A DNA stretch of 64,000 bases from Pantoea sp050157905 (GTDB lineage: Bacteria > Pseudomonadota > Gammaproteobacteria > Enterobacterales > Enterobacteriaceae): assembly GCF_050157905.1 (NCBI RefSeq), contig NZ_JBKIWZ010000001.1:2852001-2916000 (forward strand). The letters are read 5' to 3'. Every line of letters starts with the position of its first letter. Positions within the stretch are counted from its first letter, which is position 1. Positions 50,906-59,664 of the stretch are shown in pieces. The translations under genes and the position numbers were made by a program. The notes under the pieces are model-generated. The model was not told the origin of the DNA. It saw only the letters and a program-made list of their open reading frames with translations, and did not search any database.

Positions 50906-51065
50906 ATTGCCTCCTCAGGGACGCCAGCCGTGCTGCTGCATCATCGCTGTTGATACTGGTTTCGTTCGGGGCAAAGCCCTCCAGACGACAACTGGCCTGA
51001 TAGCTGGCGCTACGCCGCTGTTGCCACAGAGTGACTTTCTGTTTTTCGGTGAGTCTGTTCGCCAT
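50895..51065 (-). CDS. yhfG: YhfG, Fic antitoxin (FicA)
   Basis: A 56-residue frame begins MANRLTEKQKVTLWQQRRSA. It carries SCRLEG at 25-30, which fits the inhibitory motif (S/T)xxxE(G/N) whose Glu blocks the ATP site of the partner Fic protein. E. coli YhfG has the same motif. A strong AGGAGGCGG ribosome site precedes the ATG. Being upstream and overlapping fic, it is made first. Confidence 0.92.
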   Translation of the reverse strand: MANRLTEKQKVTLWQQRRSASYQASCRLEGFAPNETSINSDDAAARLASLRRQYGL

Positions 51066-51166
51066 ACCGCCTCCTGCTCAGGTTTTTTGCCCTAAGTATA
51101 AGAGCAAATTCTGGCTTTGCCGGGGGCGGCAGGGACGTCACCCTCCGAAGAGGGCGACCAGAGGGC

Positions 51167-51739
51167 TTAAGGCAGGACTTTGGCGGAGAGAATAACGACC
51201 GGTTTGGACGGAACATTCTGGTAAGGTCCGACATCTTTGGTCGGCACCTGCGAAATTTTTTCTGCCACATCCTGGCCTTTTACGATTTTACCAAATACGG
51301 CATAGCCAAAGTCGCGCTGTCCGTGGTCAAGGAACGCATTGTCCGCCACGTTAAGGAAGAACTGACTGGTTGCGCTGTCTTTGTCAGCGGTACGCGCCAT
51401 TGAGATGGTGCCACGCAGGTTACGCAGGCCATTATCCGCTTCATTTTTGATCGGCGCGTTAGTCTGCTTCTGCTGCATGTCGGTGGTGAATCCGCCACCC
51501 TGCACCATAAAGCCCGGGATCACGCGATGAAAAATGGTGTTGTTATAAAAACCACTGTTCACGTAATCAACGAAGTTTTTTACGGAAACCGGCGCTTTCT
51601 GGTTATTCAGTTCAAGTTCGATATTGCCAGCAGAGGTGGTAAGCAGAACGTGAGTATCGCCTTTTGCGGCCAGCGCCTGGGCAGAAACGGAAGAGAGGGC
51701 TAACAGGGTAAAGGCCGCTGCTAAAGTACGTTTAAACAT
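51167..51739 (-). CDS. ppiA: Periplasmic cyclophilin-type prolyl isomerase PpiA
   Basis: PpiA is a periplasmic cyclophilin that speeds folding of exported proteins. A signal peptide (MFKRTLAAAFTLLALSSVSA, then QALA) precedes KGDTHVLL. The catalytic core has FHRVIPGFMVQGGGFT and GTISMARTADKDSATSQFFL. The ATG at 51739 gives 190 residues, as in E. coli. A CRP-type site lies upstream, and E. coli ppiA is CRP-controlled. Confidence 0.97.
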   Translation of the reverse strand: MFKRTLAAAFTLLALSSVSAQALAAKGDTHVLLTTSAGNIELELNNQKAPVSVKNFVDYVNSGFYNNTIFHRVIPGFMVQGGGFTTDMQQKQTNAPIKNEADNGLRNLRGTISMARTADKDSATSQFFLNVADNAFLDHGQRDFGYAVFGKIVKGQDVAEKISQVPTKDVGPYQNVPSKPVVILSAKVLP

Positions 51740-51876
51740 GAAAGATTCCTTACCTGGGAGAGCGGGCACAAAAACGTGATTGATTGTAGAGAGACTCTAT
51801 TCTATGAGCCAGCGTTTTACCTATATTTACGCTGTGGCGGTAAAAACCGCGAGCAAACGATAAACCTGGGCAACAG

Positions 51877-51892
51877 CGTGATTAAAATCACA
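51877..51892. promoter_or_regulatory. CRP-binding site between ppiA and tsgA
   Basis: CGTGA-TTAAAA-TCACA matches TGTGA-N6-TCACA at nine of ten core bases. It sits in the 261-base divergent gap, about 140 bases before ppiA. CRP control of ppiA is known in E. coli, so this site is a good candidate for that role. Confidence 0.65.
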
Positions 51893-52000
51893 CAACACAT
51901 GAAATATGGATCTCTTATTTCACTGCTTGTTTATTAAGATCACAGTTCCGTTTACACTTTCTGACACTTTTTGGCACCCGGTTCTCAACAGGTTCAGAAC

Positions 52001-53179
52001 ATGACAAACCGTAATCGTATTGGCCTCACCTGGATAAGCTTTTTCTCCTACGCCCTGACCGGCGCGCTGGTGATCGTTACCGGTATGGTAATGGGCGATA
52101 TCGCTAAAGATTTCCAGATCCCCATCTCCAGCATGAGTAACACCTTCACTTTCCTTAATAGCGGCATCCTGGCGGCCGTTTTCCTCAACGCCTGGCTGAT
52201 GGTCATCGTGCCACTAAAGCGTCAGCTGATTTTTGGCTTCGTGCTGATGGTGCTGGCGATAATCGGATTGATGACCAGTCGCGATCTGACGGTCTTTTCA
52301 CTCTGCATGTTCGTGCTGGGCGTGGTTAGCGGCATTACCATGTCGATCGGCACCTTCCTGATCACCCATCTGTATGAAGGCCGTCAGCGCGGTTCACGCC
52401 TGCTGTTTACCGACTCCTTCTTCAGCATGGCCGGTACGCTGTTTCCGGTGCTGGCAGGCATTCTGCTGGCGCGCCAGCTGCCCTGGTACTGGGTCTATGT
52501 CTGCATTGGCGTTATCTACGTCGCGATCTTCATCATGACGCTGTTCGTGGAGTTTCCGGTGCTGCGTAAGCCCGAGAACAGCCCGACGGTTGAGAAAGAA
52601 AAATGGGGTACAGGCGTACTGCTGCTGGCAGTAGCAGCACTCTGCTACATTCTGGGCCAGCTCGGTTTCATCTCCTGGGTGCCGGAATATGCCACCAAAG
52701 TCATGGGCATGAATATCGATAACGCCGGACAGCTGGTCGGCAGCTTCTGGACCGCCTATATGGTCGGGATGTGGGCCTTCAGCTTCCTGCTGCGTTTCTT
52801 CGATCTGCAACGTATTCTGATGGTGCTGGCAGGCCTGGCTACCCTGCTGATGTACTGGTTCGTCAGCAGCAGCGATGCCGGCATGCTGAAATGGATCATC
52901 ATGATTCTGGGCTTCAGCTCCAGCGCAATCTACACCACCATCATTACCCTGGGCTCGCTGCAGACCAAAGTGGCCTCGCCGAAACTGGTGAACTTCATTC
53001 TGACCTGTGGCACCGTCGGCACCATGCTGACCTTTGTGGTAACGGCGCCTATCGTAGAGAAGAGTGGTGTGCATGCCGCCCTGGCGACGGCGAATGCGCT
53101 CTATGCCGTGGTGTTTGTGATGTGTGCCCTCCTCGGCTTTGTCACCCGTCACCGTTCTCACGGTCACGTCACGCATTAA
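52001..53179 (+). CDS. tsgA: Major facilitator transporter TsgA
   Basis: TsgA is an MFS inner-membrane protein with about 12 helices, originally found as a tellurite- and selenite-linked gene in Salmonella. The substrate is unknown. It begins MTNRNRIGLTWISFFSYALT and shows GVVSGITMSIGTFLITHLYE. The start at 52001 gives 392 residues, close to E. coli; a frame opening earlier is rejected. In E. coli it precedes nirBDC, which is missing here. Confidence 0.95.
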   Translation: MTNRNRIGLTWISFFSYALTGALVIVTGMVMGDIAKDFQIPISSMSNTFTFLNSGILAAVFLNAWLMVIVPLKRQLIFGFVLMVLAIIGLMTSRDLTVFSLCMFVLGVVSGITMSIGTFLITHLYEGRQRGSRLLFTDSFFSMAGTLFPVLAGILLARQLPWYWVYVCIGVIYVAIFIMTLFVEFPVLRKPENSPTVEKEKWGTGVLLLAVAALCYILGQLGFISWVPEYATKVMGMNIDNAGQLVGSFWTAYMVGMWAFSFLLRFFDLQRILMVLAGLATLLMYWFVSSSDAGMLKWIIMILGFSSSAIYTTIITLGSLQTKVASPKLVNFILTCGTVGTMLTFVVTAPIVEKSGVHAALATANALYAVVFVMCALLGFVTRHRSHGHVTH

Positions 53180-53185
53180 TCGTTC

Positions 53186-53209
53186 AGGGCGGCGTTCTGG
53201 CGCCGCCCT
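53186..53209 (+). terminator. Stem-loop between tsgA and the deaminase gene
   Basis: AGGGCGGCG (53186-53194) and CGCCGCCCT (53201-53209) form a 9-bp GC stem in the 35-base gap between convergent genes. There is no clear U-run, so termination strength is uncertain. Confidence 0.5.
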
Positions 53210-53214
53210 GCCCG

Positions 53215-54492
53215 TTACCGCCGGAAATCCACGCGCTCCCGCTCCCGCCAGTAAATCTCACTTTCTGCCGGCTTTGTCTCTGCCACGACTGTGCCCTGAC
53301 GCAGCGAATAGCGCACCGGAACCTGCCTTCTTACCGCATCGAAACCACTCTCCGCAGGCAGAATCACCAGGCTGGCATCGTGGCCCACCTCAATGCCGTA
53401 ATCGGGTAATTGCAGCGTTCTGGCGCTGTGATGCGTAATCAGATCCAGGCCCGCATTAATCTGCTCATAGCCCATCAGCTGACAGACATGCAGTCCCATG
53501 TGCAGCACCTGCAGCATGCTGGCGGTACCCAGCGGATACCAGGGATCAAACACATCGTCGTGACCGAAGCAGACGTTAATCTCCGCTTCCAGCATCTCTT
53601 TTACCCGGGTGATGCCGCGCCGCCTGGGATAGGTGTCAAAACGGCCCTGCAGATGGATATTAACCAGTGGGTTAGCGACGAAATTGATGCCTGACAGTTT
53701 CAGCAGCCGGAACAGCCGTGAGGTGTAGGCTCCGTTATAAGAGTGCATGGCGGTGGTATGGCTGGCCGTCACCCGTGCGCCGTTGCCATCGCGATGCGCC
53801 AGCGCCGCCACGGTTTCAACGAAGCGCGACTGCTCATCGTCGATCTCGTCGCAGTGCACGTCAATCAGCCGATCGTAGCGGTTCGCCAGCGCAAAGGTTT
53901 TATGCAGCGATTCGACGCCATACTCGCGGGTAAATTCGAAGTGCGGAATTGCGCCGACCACATCTGCACCCAGCCGCAAAGCCTCTTCCAGCAGCGCTTC
54001 GCCGTTGGGATAAGAGAGAATTCCCTCCTGAGGAAAGGCGACAATCTGGATGGTGATCCAGGGTGCCATCTCTGCCTTCAGCTCCAGCATCGCTTTCAGC
54101 GCCGTCAGCGATGGATCAGAGACGTCGACGTGGGTGCGAACAAACTGGATGCCATTGGCGATCTGCCATTTCAGCGTCTGCAGTGCCCGCTGTTTCACAT
54201 CTTCGTGGCTGAGCAGGGCCTTGCGCTCGGCCCAGCGCTCAATTCCCTCAAACAGGGTACCGGACTGGTTCCAGGCCGGTTCGCCCGCTGTCTGGGTCGT
54301 GTCCAGATGGATATGGGGTTCAACGAAGGGCGCGCAGGCCAGGCCGCCCTCGCCATCCAGCGCCTGCTCTGTCGCCGGAAGCGGCTGCGACTGATGGGTA
54401 AGCCGGGCGATTTTGCCGTCAGCGATGTCGATTTGCCACACCCCTTCCCGTTTGGGCAAACGCACGTTATTGATCCTGCCGGGTGACTGCAT
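53215..54492 (-). CDS. codA: Cytosine deaminase
   Basis: CodA hydrolyses cytosine to uracil and ammonia in pyrimidine salvage. The amidohydrolase metal site is visible: His60 and His62 in EPHIHLD, then HCDEIDDEQS, ASHTTAMHSY and GHDDVFDP. 425 residues, highly similar to E. coli CodA. No codB permease is adjacent, unlike in E. coli. It stands where nirBDC is found in E. coli, between tsgA and the cysG remnant. Confidence 0.96.
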   Translation of the reverse strand: MQSPGRINNVRLPKREGVWQIDIADGKIARLTHQSQPLPATEQALDGEGGLACAPFVEPHIHLDTTQTAGEPAWNQSGTLFEGIERWAERKALLSHEDVKQRALQTLKWQIANGIQFVRTHVDVSDPSLTALKAMLELKAEMAPWITIQIVAFPQEGILSYPNGEALLEEALRLGADVVGAIPHFEFTREYGVESLHKTFALANRYDRLIDVHCDEIDDEQSRFVETVAALAHRDGNGARVTASHTTAMHSYNGAYTSRLFRLLKLSGINFVANPLVNIHLQGRFDTYPRRRGITRVKEMLEAEINVCFGHDDVFDPWYPLGTASMLQVLHMGLHVCQLMGYEQINAGLDLITHHSARTLQLPDYGIEVGHDASLVILPAESGFDAVRRQVPVRYSLRQGTVVAETKPAESEIYWRERERVDFRR

Positions 54493-54546
54493 GGCTGATT
54501 CCTTATCCGATTAACCTGAGTGGTTAAAGCTAGCACGATTCATACC

Positions 54547-55151
54547 AGGAACAGCAGTGCAGATCGCTGACGCGGCAGAAAAGCAGCAGAGCTTTTGTAA
54601 TCTGGTGGATGCCCCGCAATAGGCCAGCGCCATTATGCCTTCCGTCATTGACCGCTCACCACTGATGGTCGCCGTCTCTTCCGGCGGATGCGCACCAGTG
54701 CTGGCGCGTCTGTTGCGGCGAAGAGCTGGAGGTGCTGGCTCAGCGGCAGATCCCGTTCAGCGTGGTGCCTGGCATCACCGCCGCCTCGGGCTGTGCCGCC
54801 TACAGCGGTATTCCCCTGACCCAGCGTGACCATGCGCAGAGCGTCAGGCTGGTGACCGGGCATCTGCAGAAAACGGGATCACTCGCCTGGCAGACTCTGG
54901 CGGCGGAACAGCAGACGCTGGTGTTTTACATGGGCCTGACCCAGGCCACAGAGATTCAGCAGCAGCTCATTACGCACGGCAGGCGCCGCGATATGGCGGT
55001 GGTGCTGGTGGAAAATGGCACCACCTCCCGTCAGCGCGTAGTCAGCGGGACGCTCAGCGAGCTGTAAACACTGGCGGGTCAGGTCGCCAGCCCCAGTCTG
55101 ATGATTATCGGCAGCGTGGTTGCGCTGCATGACACGTTGCGCTGGTTCTGA
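54547..55151 (+). pseudogene. cysG: Remnant of siroheme synthase cysG
   Basis: Two blocks of CysG survive. The first (54547-54720) reads ADAAEKQQSFCNLVDAPQ, a TAG stop, then ASAIMPSVIDRSPLMVAVSS of the dehydrogenase domain. At about 54721 it jumps, in another frame, to GEELEVLAQRQIPFSVVPGI of the methyltransferase domain, a loss of roughly 150 codons. A second stop (TAA at 55065) cuts the block before SPSLMIIGSVVALHDTLRWF. The N-terminal start is also gone. A functional siroheme synthase must be encoded elsewhere if sulfite is to be reduced. Confidence 0.92.
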
Positions 55152-55158
55152 GCCTGAA

Positions 55159-55189
55159 AAATAAAAACGGCGGGCACCGTGCCCGCCGT
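55159..55189 (-). terminator. Terminator after trpS
   Basis: ACGGCGGGCA (55167-55176) pairs fully with TGCCCGCCGT (55180-55189). On the minus strand the stem is followed by TTTTATTTTT. It ends the damX-dam-rpe-gph-trpS transcript about 20 bases after trpS. Confidence 0.9.
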
Positions 55190-55209
55190 CCTGTCTGTCA
55201 ACGTAGCCG

Positions 55210-56211
55210 TTACGGCATCGCGACAAAGCCTACCGCCTCATATACCTTTTTCAGCGTTTCCTGCGCCTGTGCGCGGGCTTTGGCCGCGCCGTCACGCATC
55301 ACCTGCTCCAGCAACGCTTCATCGTTGCGGAAATGGTGATAACGCGCCTGCAGCTCAGAGAGCATGCCGGAGACGGCATCCGCCACTGCGCCTTTCAGAT
55401 GGCCATACATCTTGCCTTCGAACTCCAGCTCCAGCTCAGCGATGGTTTTACCGGTCACGCCCGACAGAATATCCAGCAGGTTAGAGACGCCCGCTTTCTC
55501 TTTGATGTCGTAACGCACGACAGGCGGCTCTTCAGAGTCGGTCACGGCGCGTTTAATCTTCTTCACCACCGCTTTCGGATCTTCCAGCAGGCCGATAACG
55601 TTGTTGCGGTTATCGTCAGACTTGGACATTTTCTTCGTCGGTTCCAGCAGCGACATCACGCGCGCGCCGGACTTCGGAATAAACGGCTCCGGCACCTTGA
55701 AGATCTCGCCATACAGCGCATTGAAGCGATGCGCGATATCGCGGCTCAGCTCCAGATGCTGTTTCTGATCTTCACCGACCGGCACCTGATGAGTCTGATA
55801 GAGCAGAATGTCAGCCGCCATCAACACCGGGTAGTCGAACAGACCGGCGTTAATGTTCTCTTCGTAGCGCGCAGATTTATCCTTGAACTGGGTCATGCGG
55901 CTCAGCTCACCAAAATAGGCGTAGCAGTTCAGGATCCAGCTCAGCTGGGTGTGCTCTGGCACGTGTGACTGAACGAAGATCGTGCTTTTTTCCGGATCGA
56001 TACCACAGGCCAGATAGAGCGCCAGCGTATCCAGCGTCGCTTTACGCAGTGCGGCAGGATCCTGACGCACAGTGATCGCATGCAGATCGACGATGCAGTA
56101 AATGCAGTGGAAATCATCCTGCATCTGCACCCACTGACGCAGTGCTCCCATGTAGTTGCCGATGGTCAGTTCGCCGGACGGCTGTGCGCCGCTGAAAACG
56201 ATGGGTTTCAT
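55210..56211 (-). CDS. trpS: Tryptophanyl-tRNA synthetase
   Basis: A class I synthetase charging tRNA-Trp. The HIGH-like motif is in QPSGELTIGNYMGALRQWV and the KMSKS motif in PTKKMSKSDDN near residue 193. 333 residues, full length. It lies 16 bases after gph and ends the aroKB-damX-dam-rpe-gph-trpS cluster. Confidence 0.98.
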   Translation of the reverse strand: MKPIVFSGAQPSGELTIGNYMGALRQWVQMQDDFHCIYCIVDLHAITVRQDPAALRKATLDTLALYLACGIDPEKSTIFVQSHVPEHTQLSWILNCYAYFGELSRMTQFKDKSARYEENINAGLFDYPVLMAADILLYQTHQVPVGEDQKQHLELSRDIAHRFNALYGEIFKVPEPFIPKSGARVMSLLEPTKKMSKSDDNRNNVIGLLEDPKAVVKKIKRAVTDSEEPPVVRYDIKEKAGVSNLLDILSGVTGKTIAELELEFEGKMYGHLKGAVADAVSGMLSELQARYHHFRNDEALLEQVMRDGAAKARAQAQETLKKVYEAVGFVAMP

Positions 56212-56227
56212 ACTTAAGTCCTGATAT

Positions 56228-56905
56228 TTACAGCCCCAGAGCGGGCAAGAGTTCGTCGAAAGAGTCGAGGGTTAAATCGGGCTGGCTGGTGGCAATCGGC
56301 TCACCATAGTTGTAGCCAAAGGTCATGCCGACATTAGGAACGCCTGCCGCCTGTGCGGCCTGGATGTCATTGCGGGAATCACCAATAAACAGCAACTCCT
56401 TCTGCAGCAGGCCAAAGGTGCCCAGCACCTTAAAGATCGCCGCCGGATGCGGCTTCTTAACCGGCACATCGTCGCCACCAATAATCAGCGCAAACGCATC
56501 GTCGATACCCAGTGACGCGAGCAGCGGTGCCACAAACGGCGTCGGCTTGTTGGTCACAATCGCCATCGGCAGCCCGGCGGCTTTTAACGCAGCCAGTGTT
56601 TCTTTCACCTGCGGGAACAGCGTACTGCCCGCCTCGACGGTGTCGGCATAGTGGCGATCAAATAATGCCCTGGCATCACGCTGCTCTTCCGGCTGCGGCT
56701 CACGGCCCAGCGCAAAAGTCAGCGCACGGGCCATCATGATATCGGCACCGTTGCCAATCCAGGTTGAAACACGCTCCAGACCCGCCTGCGGCAGACGAAG
56801 GTCGTTCAGGGTGCGGTCAATCGCGTCGGCCAGGCCTGGCGCGCTATCCACCAGCGTGCCATCCAGATCAAACGCCAGCGCACGGATATCAGTGAAACGA
56901 GCCAT
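56228..56905 (-). CDS. gph: Phosphoglycolate phosphatase
   Basis: Gph is a HAD phosphatase that removes 2-phosphoglycolate formed in repair of oxidised DNA ends. HAD motifs are FDLDGTLVDSAPGL (about 10-23), TNKP, KKPHP and FIGDSRNDIQAA. The start at 56905 overlaps rpe by 17 bases. At 225 residues it is about 27 shorter than in E. coli, lacking a cap-domain insertion after ALTFALGREPQPEEQ; the catalytic core is intact. Confidence 0.94.
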   Translation of the reverse strand: MARFTDIRALAFDLDGTLVDSAPGLADAIDRTLNDLRLPQAGLERVSTWIGNGADIMMARALTFALGREPQPEEQRDARALFDRHYADTVEAGSTLFPQVKETLAALKAAGLPMAIVTNKPTPFVAPLLASLGIDDAFALIIGGDDVPVKKPHPAAIFKVLGTFGLLQKELLFIGDSRNDIQAAQAAGVPNVGMTFGYNYGEPIATSQPDLTLDSFDELLPALGL

Positions 56906-57572
56906 TGGCTTTCTCCAGTTCGTTGCGCATATCGTCGATAACTTTTTTGTAATCGGGGTGACCAAAGATGGCAGAACCGGCAACAAACATGTCAGCACCG
57001 GCAGCAGCGATCTCGCGGATGTTGTCGATTTTCACGCCACCATCCACCTCAAGGCGAATGTTATAGCCGCTCTGATCGATACGTCTGCGCGCTTCACGCA
57101 GCTTATCCAGCGTGCCGGGAATAAAGGACTGACCGCCAAAACCGGGGTTGACGGACATCAGCAGAATAATGTCCAGCTTGTCCATCACGTAATCAAGGTA
57201 GCTCAGAGGCGTCGCCGGGTTAAATACCAGACCCGCTTTGCAGCCGTGCTCCTTAATCAGTTGCAGAGTGCGATCGACATGTTCGCTGGCTTCGGGATGA
57301 AAAGTGATATAGGTGGCGCCCGCTTTGGCGAATTCGGGGATGAGCGCATCCACCGGTTTCACCATCAGATGCACATCGATGGGGGCGGTGATGCCATAGT
57401 CGCGCAGGGCTTTCAGCACCATCGGACCCATGGTCAGGTTAGGGACGTAATGGTTGTCCATCACGTCGAAGTGAACCACGTCACCTCCGGCCGCCAGCGC
57501 TTTGGCCGTATCTTCGCCCAGACGAGCAAAGTCTGCCGAAAGGATTGAAGGGGCCAGCAAATATTGTTTCAT
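56889..57572 (-). CDS. rpe: Ribulose-phosphate 3-epimerase
   Basis: Rpe interconverts ribulose-5- and xylulose-5-phosphate in the pentose phosphate pathway. It is a TIM barrel with metal ligands His34 and Asp36 (VVHFDVMD), His in IDVHLMV, and Asp in EVDGGVKIDNI. 227 residues. It begins MKQYLLAPSILSADFARLGE. It lies between dam and gph. Confidence 0.98.
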   Translation of the reverse strand: MKQYLLAPSILSADFARLGEDTAKALAAGGDVVHFDVMDNHYVPNLTMGPMVLKALRDYGITAPIDVHLMVKPVDALIPEFAKAGATYITFHPEASEHVDRTLQLIKEHGCKAGLVFNPATPLSYLDYVMDKLDIILLMSVNPGFGGQSFIPGTLDKLREARRRIDQSGYNIRLEVDGGVKIDNIREIAAAGADMFVAGSAIFGHPDYKKVIDDMRNELEKANGSFH

Positions 57573-57592
57573 CCGATTCTCCCACTGTTGTG

Positions 57593-57612
57593 CGCCAGCC
57601 CTGCGGCTGGCG
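57593..57612 (-). other. Intercistronic hairpin between dam and rpe
   Basis: CGCCAGCC (57593-57600) pairs with GGCTGGCG (57605-57612) around CTGC in the 67-base dam-rpe gap. Without a U-run it is more likely an mRNA processing or stability element than a terminator. Confidence 0.5.
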
Positions 57613-57639
57613 TAATGCGTTGGTCGCGGACGAAACAGA

Positions 57640-58455
57640 CTAGCGATAAAGTGCCAGCAGTTCGTCGACCTTGGTGCGACCGGTTATGCTTCGGCTGATA
57701 GAACGCCGGGCTTTGACCACATGTAACACTGCATCCTGATACCACAGACGCGTTAATGCAGTGTCGTGGTTGGAAATCAGTACCGGAATACGGTGCTCTG
57801 ACGAGGCCAGCTCTGCTGCTAACGCTGCCAGATTTTCCTGCTCATGCAGGCTGAAGCTGTTGGTGTGGTAGGCCGTAAAGTTAGCCGTTGCCGACAGCGG
57901 CGCATAGGGCGGGTCGCAATAGACGACCGATCCTTTACCGGCACGCTTCAGGGTAACATCGTATGATTCACAGACAAACGTAGCTTTCTGGGCACGCTCC
58001 GCAAACCATAACAGCTCTGCTTCCGGAAAGTAGGGTTTGCGATAGCGGCCAAACGGGACATTGAATTCACCACGCAGGTTATAGCGACACAGGCCGTTAT
58101 AACAGTGGCGGTTCAGATAAAGGAACAGCAGCGCACGCTGATAGGCGTCCGTACTGGCATTAAATTCAGTGCGATGCTGGTAATAGCAGATTTCGTTGTT
58201 ACTTTCTGGCGTGAACAGCTGCTGCGCATCACGGATGAAATCCGACGTACGCATTTTAACGATGTTGTAGAGATTAATCAGGTCACTGTTGATATCGGCA
58301 AGATGATAGCGGTCAAATTCGGTGTTCAGGAACACCGAACCTGCACCAACAAATGGCTCGACCAGACAGTCGCCCTGCGGCAGATGGCGATGGATCTCTT
58401 CTACTAAGGGAAATTTTCCCCCTGCCCATTTCAGGAAAGCGCGATTTTTTTTCAT
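57640..58455 (-). CDS. dam: DNA adenine methyltransferase Dam
   Basis: Dam methylates A in GATC, guiding mismatch repair and timing replication through SeqA. The cofactor motif FLKWAGGKFPLV is near residue 7 and the catalytic DPPY at 181-184. 271 residues, slightly shorter than E. coli at the C-terminus. It lies downstream of damX in the aroKB-damX-dam-rpe-gph-trpS cluster. Confidence 0.98.
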   Translation of the reverse strand: MKKNRAFLKWAGGKFPLVEEIHRHLPQGDCLVEPFVGAGSVFLNTEFDRYHLADINSDLINLYNIVKMRTSDFIRDAQQLFTPESNNEICYYQHRTEFNASTDAYQRALLFLYLNRHCYNGLCRYNLRGEFNVPFGRYRKPYFPEAELLWFAERAQKATFVCESYDVTLKRAGKGSVVYCDPPYAPLSATANFTAYHTNSFSLHEQENLAALAAELASSEHRIPVLISNHDTALTRLWYQDAVLHVVKARRSISRSITGRTKVDELLALYR

Positions 58456-58548
58456 GCTGTCGTGGTTATTACATCTTATTGTGAGGCTGTGGCTGAACCG
58501 ACAGCAGATCTGCGCTTAAAACGGGGCCAGCAAGTGGCCCCACATCCG

Positions 58549-59592
58549 CTATTGGCTGGCTTCTTTCTTCACCTGGCTGACGGGTTTCACCCACGGATTC
58601 TTCGCGCGCACATCCGCAGGCAGCGAAGCCACGGCCCGTTTAGCATCCGCTGGCGTTGCGTAGGATCCACTGACCAGCACGTACCACGGCTGACCGCTAC
58701 GGGTGGTTTTGTAGACGTGGTAGCCACTCAGGTTCTGCTGCTTCGCCCAGGCATTCAGGCTTTCCGGCTTTGAAGCACCGCTCAGCTGCAGCGTGTAGCT
58801 GCCGCCTGGCAGAGATTTGCTGGCTGTACCGCTACCGGCGACAGAAGTCGCAGGCGCAGAAGCGGCAGGCGTGCGCGCTGGCGTCGTATGCGTCCTGCTG
58901 TCACGGCTAGCCGGCTTCGGCGCAGTGGCCGTTTTGTGCGATGACTCGTGCGCCGGACGGGCCGCTGTATTGGTTCGGTTAGACGTCTGGCGGCTCGGTG
59001 CGGTGACCGGATTGGCTGCCGTTCCGGATGTGCCCGCCGTACCGCTGACGGTCGCCGGCGCGGTTGGCAGAGAACTGCCACCCTGTGAACCCGTCGCGGC
59101 GGTATCGACCTGCTGTTGCTGATTCGTCAGCGCGCTGTTGAGATCGCCAGGCAGCGTCACGCGCTGCTGGTTGGCGGGCGCATCGACCGGTGCCGCCTGG
59201 GTCGGCGTGGCGGCAACAGGTGGCATTGAGATGTCGCGCGGTGTGTCAGATCCGCTATTTGCGCTGGTCGCCGGGCTGTTTTCAGCCGTAGCCTGGCTGG
59301 TCTGCGTACCAGACATGGATGAGGAGCCGGTCAGATCAATATTTTTCTCGCTGCCAGTGCCGCTCCCCGCCGCCGGGGTATTAGCCGCCTTAGTGGATGT
59401 CTTCTCATCCGGGCCATTCAGTGCCGATCCAATGCCCAGCACGAGTAACAACAGGACCAGGATCCCGACACCCATCATGATACGCTGGCGCGAAACCGGT
59501 GTTCTGGCTGCGGTAGACGATTTACGAGGGCGCGAGGGACGGCGGTCGCTGGCGTCAGGTTTTAACTCATCTTCCGGTTTAAACTCATCCAT
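58549..59592 (-). CDS. damX: Cell division SPOR-domain protein DamX
   Basis: DamX is a bitopic inner-membrane protein that goes to the septum by binding denuded peptidoglycan. The cytoplasmic N-terminus starts MDEFKPEDELKPDASDRRPS, one membrane helix (MMGVGILVLLLLVLGIGSAL) is near 47-66, a long Ser/Thr/Ala/Pro-rich linker follows, and the SPOR domain (about 265-340) starts near SYTLQLSGASKPESLNAWAK. At 347 residues it is about 80 shorter than E. coli, mainly from loss of an acidic cytoplasmic stretch. Confidence 0.94.
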   Translation of the reverse strand: MDEFKPEDELKPDASDRRPSRPRKSSTAARTPVSRQRIMMGVGILVLLLLVLGIGSALNGPDEKTSTKAANTPAAGSGTGSEKNIDLTGSSSMSGTQTSQATAENSPATSANSGSDTPRDISMPPVAATPTQAAPVDAPANQQRVTLPGDLNSALTNQQQQVDTAATGSQGGSSLPTAPATVSGTAGTSGTAANPVTAPSRQTSNRTNTAARPAHESSHKTATAPKPASRDSRTHTTPARTPAASAPATSVAGSGTASKSLPGGSYTLQLSGASKPESLNAWAKQQNLSGYHVYKTTRSGQPWYVLVSGSYATPADAKRAVASLPADVRAKNPWVKPVSQVKKEASQ

Positions 59593-59664
59593 TTTGCCTC
59601 CTCCGTAAAGCGGCATTCCGCACTGCGCACCCTGCGCGCCGCGTCACCACTCAACTACTTAATC

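Noticed and set aside
51925..51945. Second CRP site close to tsgA
   Set aside because: Only the TCACA half is present; the other half does not match at the right spacing.
54732..55067. 111-codon frame that looks like a small methyltransferase gene
   Set aside because: It is only the surviving C-terminal block of cysG, ended by a new stop. It lacks the cofactor-binding half, so I treat it as part of the pseudogene.
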